IMG/VR virus record: IMGVR_UViG_3300041809_003422
Coordinates: 1-54,061 of that record
From: a virus
Strand: one strand, 5' to 3'
DNA length: 54,061 bases
Both the position numbers and the translations under genes were made by a program. Positions 50,671-54,061 of this stretch are shown here, piece by piece. Position 1 is the stretch's first letter. Each line of letters begins with the position of its first letter. The notes beneath the pieces were generated by a model that was not told where the DNA came from, did not search any database, and was given only the letters and a program-made list of their open reading frames with translations.

Positions 50671-52647
50671 TCACGACACCCGCCGCATCTCTGACTGATA
50701 CGGGCTATCGTAGTCTTCCTCGTCGTCGTATTCCGTCGTCGGGAACGGCGGTCGCGCCGGCCGATTGATCAGCGCGTCGACCTCGCCGCCGTCCAGGTAT
50801 CGCTGCTCGATCAGCGCCTCAGCGACGCGCTCGATCTCGTCGCGATGGCGCTTGACCAGGCGCGCCGCCCGCTCGGCACACGCGTCCAACATCGCCTCGA
50901 CCTCAGCCACGACCGTCGGCGTCCGGATTGCGATCTCCGGCGACAGATGGACGAGGCTGGCGCCGACGCCGCCGCGTGAGATCGCCGCCACGGCCATCGT
51001 CGTCGCAGTCTCCAGGTCGCCATGTGCGCCGACCGACGGCTCGCCCCTAAACTCGATCTCCGCCGCACGGCCGGCCAGCAGCCCGACGATGCGCGTCTCG
51101 ACGTCGGCGCGCGTCGCGATCAGCGATCCAACGTCGATACATGCGTGCAGCCGGTCTAGGTCAACGTAATCCAGCTTGATCCGCAGCCGACGCGCGATGA
51201 CGGCGTGAGCCGCCTCATGGAGCGATATCCACTGCTCGTCGCCAGCCGGCTGTCGCTGGACCGCCGCGCGCGCCACGGCGGCGACATCGCCAGGCGTGAC
51301 AGGTCGACCGGCCCGGCGCGCCGCCCGGCGGGCGTCCCTGGCCGCCTGAGCGATCTCCGCCGGAGACTTGCCACGGCAGGCGCGCGCCGCCGCAACTAGG
51401 TCGTCGTTGGCCGCCGGCGCGCCCAGGTGGTGGCGGATCACGCCAGCCAGATCGGGGATCGTCGGCGTCGGGATGACGATATGGCGGTCGAGGCGGCCGG
51501 GGCGCAGCAGCGCAGGGTCGACGTGCTCGGGGCGGTTAGTCGCCGCGACTACGACGACGCCCTGGCGCGGCTCCGCGCCGTCGAGGAAGGCGAGCCACGC
51601 ATTTATGATCGCGCCGAACCATGAATCGTTGTGCGCGTTGGCTCCGCGCGCGCCGATGCTGTCGATCTCATCAACGAAGACGATGAGCGGGCCGTGCGTC
51701 GCCTGCTGACGCCAGGTCGCGAAATGATTCCGCAGTCCGCGCATCATCGCGTCCCCGTTGCTGCCGCCGTCTTGCCAATCGGTGTAGGTCGTGACGACGA
51801 TCGGCACGCGGCACTCGGCGGCCAACGCGCGAGCAAAGAACGTCTTGCCGCAGCCCGGCGGGCCGCTCAGCAGCACGCCACAGTCGACGTCGGCCCATGC
51901 GATCTCGCCCTGTCGATATGCGTGAAGGTCCTCGGCCAGGCGCAAGCCCCAGTCCCTTGCGGCGCCGTAGCCCGACAGATCGCGCAGGCGGGGGTGAAGC
52001 AGCTTAGGCTTGCCGTCCTTCTGGTCGACTGGCTCGGCAGCCGGCGGCGGCGCGGCCGCCTTGTCGCGATCGGCGACCCGCTGGTCGGCCAGGCGGCGAA
52101 GCTTCGCCAGCGTGTCGCCGATCGGCGCCCGCACGTTGACGAGGTTGATGACGTCGCGCACGACCAGGACGTCGCCGTAGCTGCCGGCGGCGTCTGCATC
52201 GTAGGTCAGTCGCATCAGGTCGGCGATCTGCGCGTCGGTGAGGACCTCCGGCAGGACGATCAGGGACACCGCCGAGCGCGGATAGGACTTGGGGATGCCC
52301 TGGTCGGGGTCGCCGACGTGCACGACGGCAGCGCCGGCGCCCATGGCCTGGACGATCGCCTTCTCGACTTCGGCAGGTTTGGCCCAGTCGTCGACGAAGA
52401 CGATCTCGTCCTCGCCGGCCGGCGCGCCGACGCCGCGCGTCTCCAGCGGCTCGATCGTCTCGGCCACCAGGTCCTTGACGTCCTCATTGATATGAATCGA
52501 CGGCGTGATCAGGTCGAAAACGCTATGCTTGAACGTCGTCTCGGTCACGCCGGCGGCGTCGAGCAGAACGGCGGCGACGGCGCGCGTCGTCGGGCACCAG
52601 CCGCGCTGCGCTGTCGTGCGCGCGGCGAAATCGAAGAATTGGGGCAA
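50671..52647 (-). CDS. Soluble FtsH-like AAA+ metalloprotease
   Basis: A 658-residue ATP-driven protease-type protein starting with TTG at 52647 after a strong GAGGAGG site. The ATPase core has Walker A GPPGCGKT (262-269), Walker B LIVFVDEID (321-329), and second-region PALLRPGRLDR (378-388). Behind it is an FtsH/M41 peptidase domain with HEAAH (H477, H481) and a matching third ligand in GDLETATTMA (D544). There is no membrane helix; instead a 240-residue N-terminal region, possibly for substrate recognition. FtsH controls CII in lambda, so a lysogeny or host-takeover role is possible. Confidence 0.75.
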   Translation of the reverse strand: MPQFFDFAARTTAQRGWCPTTRAVAAVLLDAAGVTETTFKHSVFDLITPSIHINEDVKDLVAETIEPLETRGVGAPAGEDEIVFVDDWAKPAEVEKAIVQAMGAGAAVVHVGDPDQGIPKSYPRSAVSLIVLPEVLTDAQIADLMRLTYDADAAGSYGDVLVVRDVINLVNVRAPIGDTLAKLRRLADQRVADRDKAAAPPPAAEPVDQKDGKPKLLHPRLRDLSGYGAARDWGLRLAEDLHAYRQGEIAWADVDCGVLLSGPPGCGKTFFARALAAECRVPIVVTTYTDWQDGGSNGDAMMRGLRNHFATWRQQATHGPLIVFVDEIDSIGARGANAHNDSWFGAIINAWLAFLDGAEPRQGVVVVAATNRPEHVDPALLRPGRLDRHIVIPTPTIPDLAGVIRHHLGAPAANDDLVAAARACRGKSPAEIAQAARDARRAARRAGRPVTPGDVAAVARAAVQRQPAGDEQWISLHEAAHAVIARRLRIKLDYVDLDRLHACIDVGSLIATRADVETRIVGLLAGRAAEIEFRGEPSVGAHGDLETATTMAVAAISRGGVGASLVHLSPEIAIRTPTVVAEVEAMLDACAERAARLVKRHRDEIERVAEALIEQRYLDGGEVDALINRPARPPFPTTEYDDEEDYDSPYQSEMRRVS

Positions 52648-52774
52648 GGGAGCCTCCTCGGGCTGGAGGCGTTGATAGCAGGCGCGAGTTGCTCGGGATC
52701 TAATTTGAACGAAGAAATCAGGGGTATTGCAAGGATTCTCTGATAGACGCAGCGTCCCAAACCAGGAGAAGCCT

Positions 52775-53086
52775 GTGTCTGCTGCCTGCTATTCCGTCCG
52801 CATCCCCGCCGGCTATGTCGACGACGTCTGCCTCGGCGACGATGCGCCGTCGCTCGCGGTGATCAAGCGCCGCCCCGAGAAGAGTCACGCCAGATGGACG
52901 CGCGACGAGGCCGAGGCGATGCGCGACTTGCTGTGCGGCCTGCGGCTCGGAGACGCCGAGATCGTGATCCGCGTCAGGCCGGAGTCCAGCTACGCCGACG
53001 AGGGCGACGAGCCGCCGTTCAGCGTCAGCAGCGGCCACCGTCCGAAGAATTGTCGATTTTTCGGACAACCCGTTCATGCAATGTAA
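52775..53086 (+). CDS. Hypothetical protein next to attachment region
   Basis: A 103-residue protein starting with GTG at 52775 after AGGAG. It is compact and mixed alpha/beta (VSAACYSVRIPAGYVDDVC...). It is divergent from the AAA+ protease gene across a 127-base region that must hold promoters for both. Function unknown. Confidence 0.5.
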   Translation: MSAACYSVRIPAGYVDDVCLGDDAPSLAVIKRRPEKSHARWTRDEAEAMRDLLCGLRLGDAEIVIRVRPESSYADEGDEPPFSVSSGHRPKNCRFFGQPVHAM

Positions 53087-53093
53087 ATGTGGA

Positions 53094-53120
53094 CGAATCG
53101 GTCATCTTCTGACCGATTCG
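53094..53120 (+). terminator. Perfect 11-bp hairpin after the last rightward gene
   Basis: CGAATCGGTCA pairs perfectly with TGACCGATTCG around loop TCTTC. It follows the gene ending at 53086, so it could end its transcript, but no T-run follows; its arms also begin with (A)CGAATC, like the repeated phage element, so an operator role is possible. Confidence 0.5.
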
Positions 53121-53252
53121 CGAATAATTTACAGCCGGTAAGAATTTGGGACATGGTGCTTCGGCTCTCTGAAATCCAAGCGATCGGCGTCATCGCTTGG
53201 ATTGAACGCCAAAAGCGACGCCGAAATTTCAGGTTCTTTGCCGCCGGCGTCT

Positions 53253-53290
53253 CAGCTCCAAATTTTGCACGACAGCTCCAAAATCTTCAC
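53253..53290 (+). repeat. Tandem 18-bp repeats, 20-bp spacing
   Basis: CAGCTCCAAATTTTGCAC (53253) and CAGCTCCAAAATCTTCAC (53273) match at 15 of 18 positions and are offset by 20 bases, close to two helical turns. A partial third copy GCCAAAATCTCC lies near 53307. Candidate integrase or excisionase arm sites, 160-200 bases from the tRNA-derived core. Confidence 0.4.
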
Positions 53291-53451
53291 AGATCGGCTC
53301 TTCGGTGCCAAAATCTCCTCGGACGTATCACAATTGGTAGCGCATTTTGTGAAACGGTTTCCCGTTGTCATTCCGCCTTTAACGTATTGATAACCAATCC
53401 TCCTGAATCGTCGCGGTTGTCACCCAAGGTCTTGACGGTATTAGCAGCCAA

Positions 53452-53501
53452 TCTGACTTTTAATCAGGGGGTCGTGGGTTCGAGTCCCACCGCGCTCACC
53501 A
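53452..53501 (+). tRNA. tRNA-Lys(TTT) 3' half: phage attachment site
   Basis: The 3' half of a tRNA-Lys gene: anticodon arm TCTGA-CTTTTAA-TCAGG (anticodon TTT), T arm GTGGG-TTCGAGT-CCCAC, acceptor strand CGCGCTC, discriminator A and an encoded CCA. The matching 5' half (which should begin GAGCGCG) is absent, so it is not a functional gene. Phages that integrate into tRNA genes carry such a 3' half. It is either the right end of an integrated prophage or the attP of a circular form. Confidence 0.75.
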
Positions 53502-53715
53502 AAGACAATAGAAATTTCAATAAGTTGCGTTAATTACGCTTGCAATGTGTTTGAAATTTCCTTGCGATTTTCGAAATGGTTGTCAAAATTGACTATTTGG
53601 AGCCGGTTTCGCTCCATCCCGCGCGTTTGAATTGACCTCCAGCCAGGTCGTCGCATGGTTGCGCCGCGGGTGCAGGCTAGCTAGTGCGGGGTGAATGAGG
53701 GCGCGGGGGCGTCTG

Positions 53716-54061
53716 ATGACCAATTCAGAAGGACTCGCGGCGAGTTCGAAGGTTATGTACGCGCTTACAATGCTGGTGGCTCTCGCGTTCATCGGTTGGC
53801 GCCCCGACGAGCAGCAGAAGGCTGAATTCGAAAAACACTAATCTGCTTTGCAAAATGGAGAAGGTCTGCTCAAGCTATCCGGACGTAAGGGACGTGTGCG
53901 CGACTGCCGGCAGCTTCGATAAGTGCATGGAGGTCAAATACGGAACGCGGGAAAAATACGACGCGACGAAGCTGGCCTGCACAAACGACGGCAAAATCCA
54001 GATCGACGAGTCAAAGATTCCCGGCACGTTTTCGTGTTGGGTCGCATGGATCAAGGGGTAG
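53716..54061 (+). pseudogene. Frameshifted copy of the cysteine-rich membrane protein gene
   Basis: A second copy of the gene at 2095. The N-terminal anchor region (MTNSEGLAASSKVMYALTM...) differs, but from about 53810 to 54061 the DNA is nearly identical to 2223-2469, ending in the same AWIKG. One extra base around 53830 (GAATTCGAAAAACACTAA, versus GAATTCGCAAACACAAAT) produces a stop after 42 residues. The remaining cysteine domain is intact but would need reinitiation at ATG 53855. All six cysteine codons are kept. Confidence 0.65.

Larger units (their letters stand above)
53087..53451. other. Non-coding region left of the attachment site
   Basis: About 365 bases without a gene. It holds a perfect palindromic hairpin (53094-53120), two tandem 18-bp repeats (53253-53290) and a third partial copy near 53306, and AT-rich DNA up to the tRNA fragment. 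The arrangement fits the arm-binding side of a phage attachment region. Confidence 0.45.

Noticed and set aside
53322-53350. D-arm-like CAATTGGTAG that might be the missing 5' half of the tRNA
   Set aside because: It is about 120 bases from the anticodon arm and no acceptor strand GAGCGCG precedes it.
1-54061. Window as a complete circular or terminally redundant phage contig
   Set aside because: The ends are not exact repeats and both ends fall on stop codons, so the window looks cut at gene borders; circularity remains possible but unproven.

Overview
The window is almost entirely the genome of a temperate, lambda-like siphophage (prophage or excised form) from a GC-rich alphaproteobacterium, most likely of the Rhizobiales type. 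The evidence is a tyrosine integrase, a tRNA-Lys(TTT) 3' half of alphaproteobacterial type acting as an attachment site (53452-53501), a GcrA-like regulator (GcrA is essentially restricted to Alphaproteobacteria), and a complete lambda-order head and tail gene set. Only one att copy is visible. Sequence right of 53501 is therefore either bacterial flank, or the continuation of a circular phage genome whose integrase lies at the left edge.

Layout. 1-1942 (leftward): two small genes, the integrase and an overlapping HTH/excisionase-type gene. 2095-2643 (rightward): a membrane-anchored cysteine-rich protein and a tiny basic protein. 2659-9389 (leftward): a tightly packed early operon of mostly unknown small proteins, including a GcrA-like regulator, other HTH proteins and a DnaQ-like exonuclease. 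9641-12972 (rightward): small early genes, the first few separated by related leader sequences with conserved RNA hairpins. 12939-14834 (leftward): three genes, the largest possibly a replication-initiator-type protein, next to AT-rich DNA. 15272-37325 (rightward): the late operon, with minor tail-like protein, small and large terminase, gpW, portal, protease/scaffold, decoration protein, capsid, two fibre-type genes, connectors, tail tube, frameshifted G/GT chaperones, tape measure, and tail tip with carbohydrate-binding-like modules. 37257-41030 (leftward): one 1257-residue primase-polymerase plus Fe-S-type helicase protein. 41303-50670 (rightward): RuvC-like resolvase, endolysin, overlapping spanins, a T5 A1-like phosphoesterase, an SGNH-type lipoprotein, and a nucleotide-metabolism set (deoxyribosyltransferase-like, a deaminase without its H-A-E motif, a zinc-ribbon/P-loop kinase-like protein). 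50671-52647 (leftward): a soluble FtsH-like AAA+ metalloprotease. 53087-54061: a non-coding attachment region and a frameshifted second copy of the gene at 2095.

The most striking signal is not a gene. The 9-mer AGTGATTCG occurs 13 times, on both strands, in different reading frames and in several gene junctions; nine of the copies are the exact 11-mer GAGTGATTCGT. It contains a GANTC (CcrM) methylation site and is nearly palindromic when extended. With a phage-encoded GcrA-like protein in the same genome, this suggests a genome-wide, methylation-linked operator or 'stoperator' system. Other notable elements are duplicated leader hairpins with a shared AGTGCGA loop, a terminator with a competing start-codon hairpin at the head of the late operon, a canonical T TTT TTC slippery site, and a 20-bp intergenic repeat.
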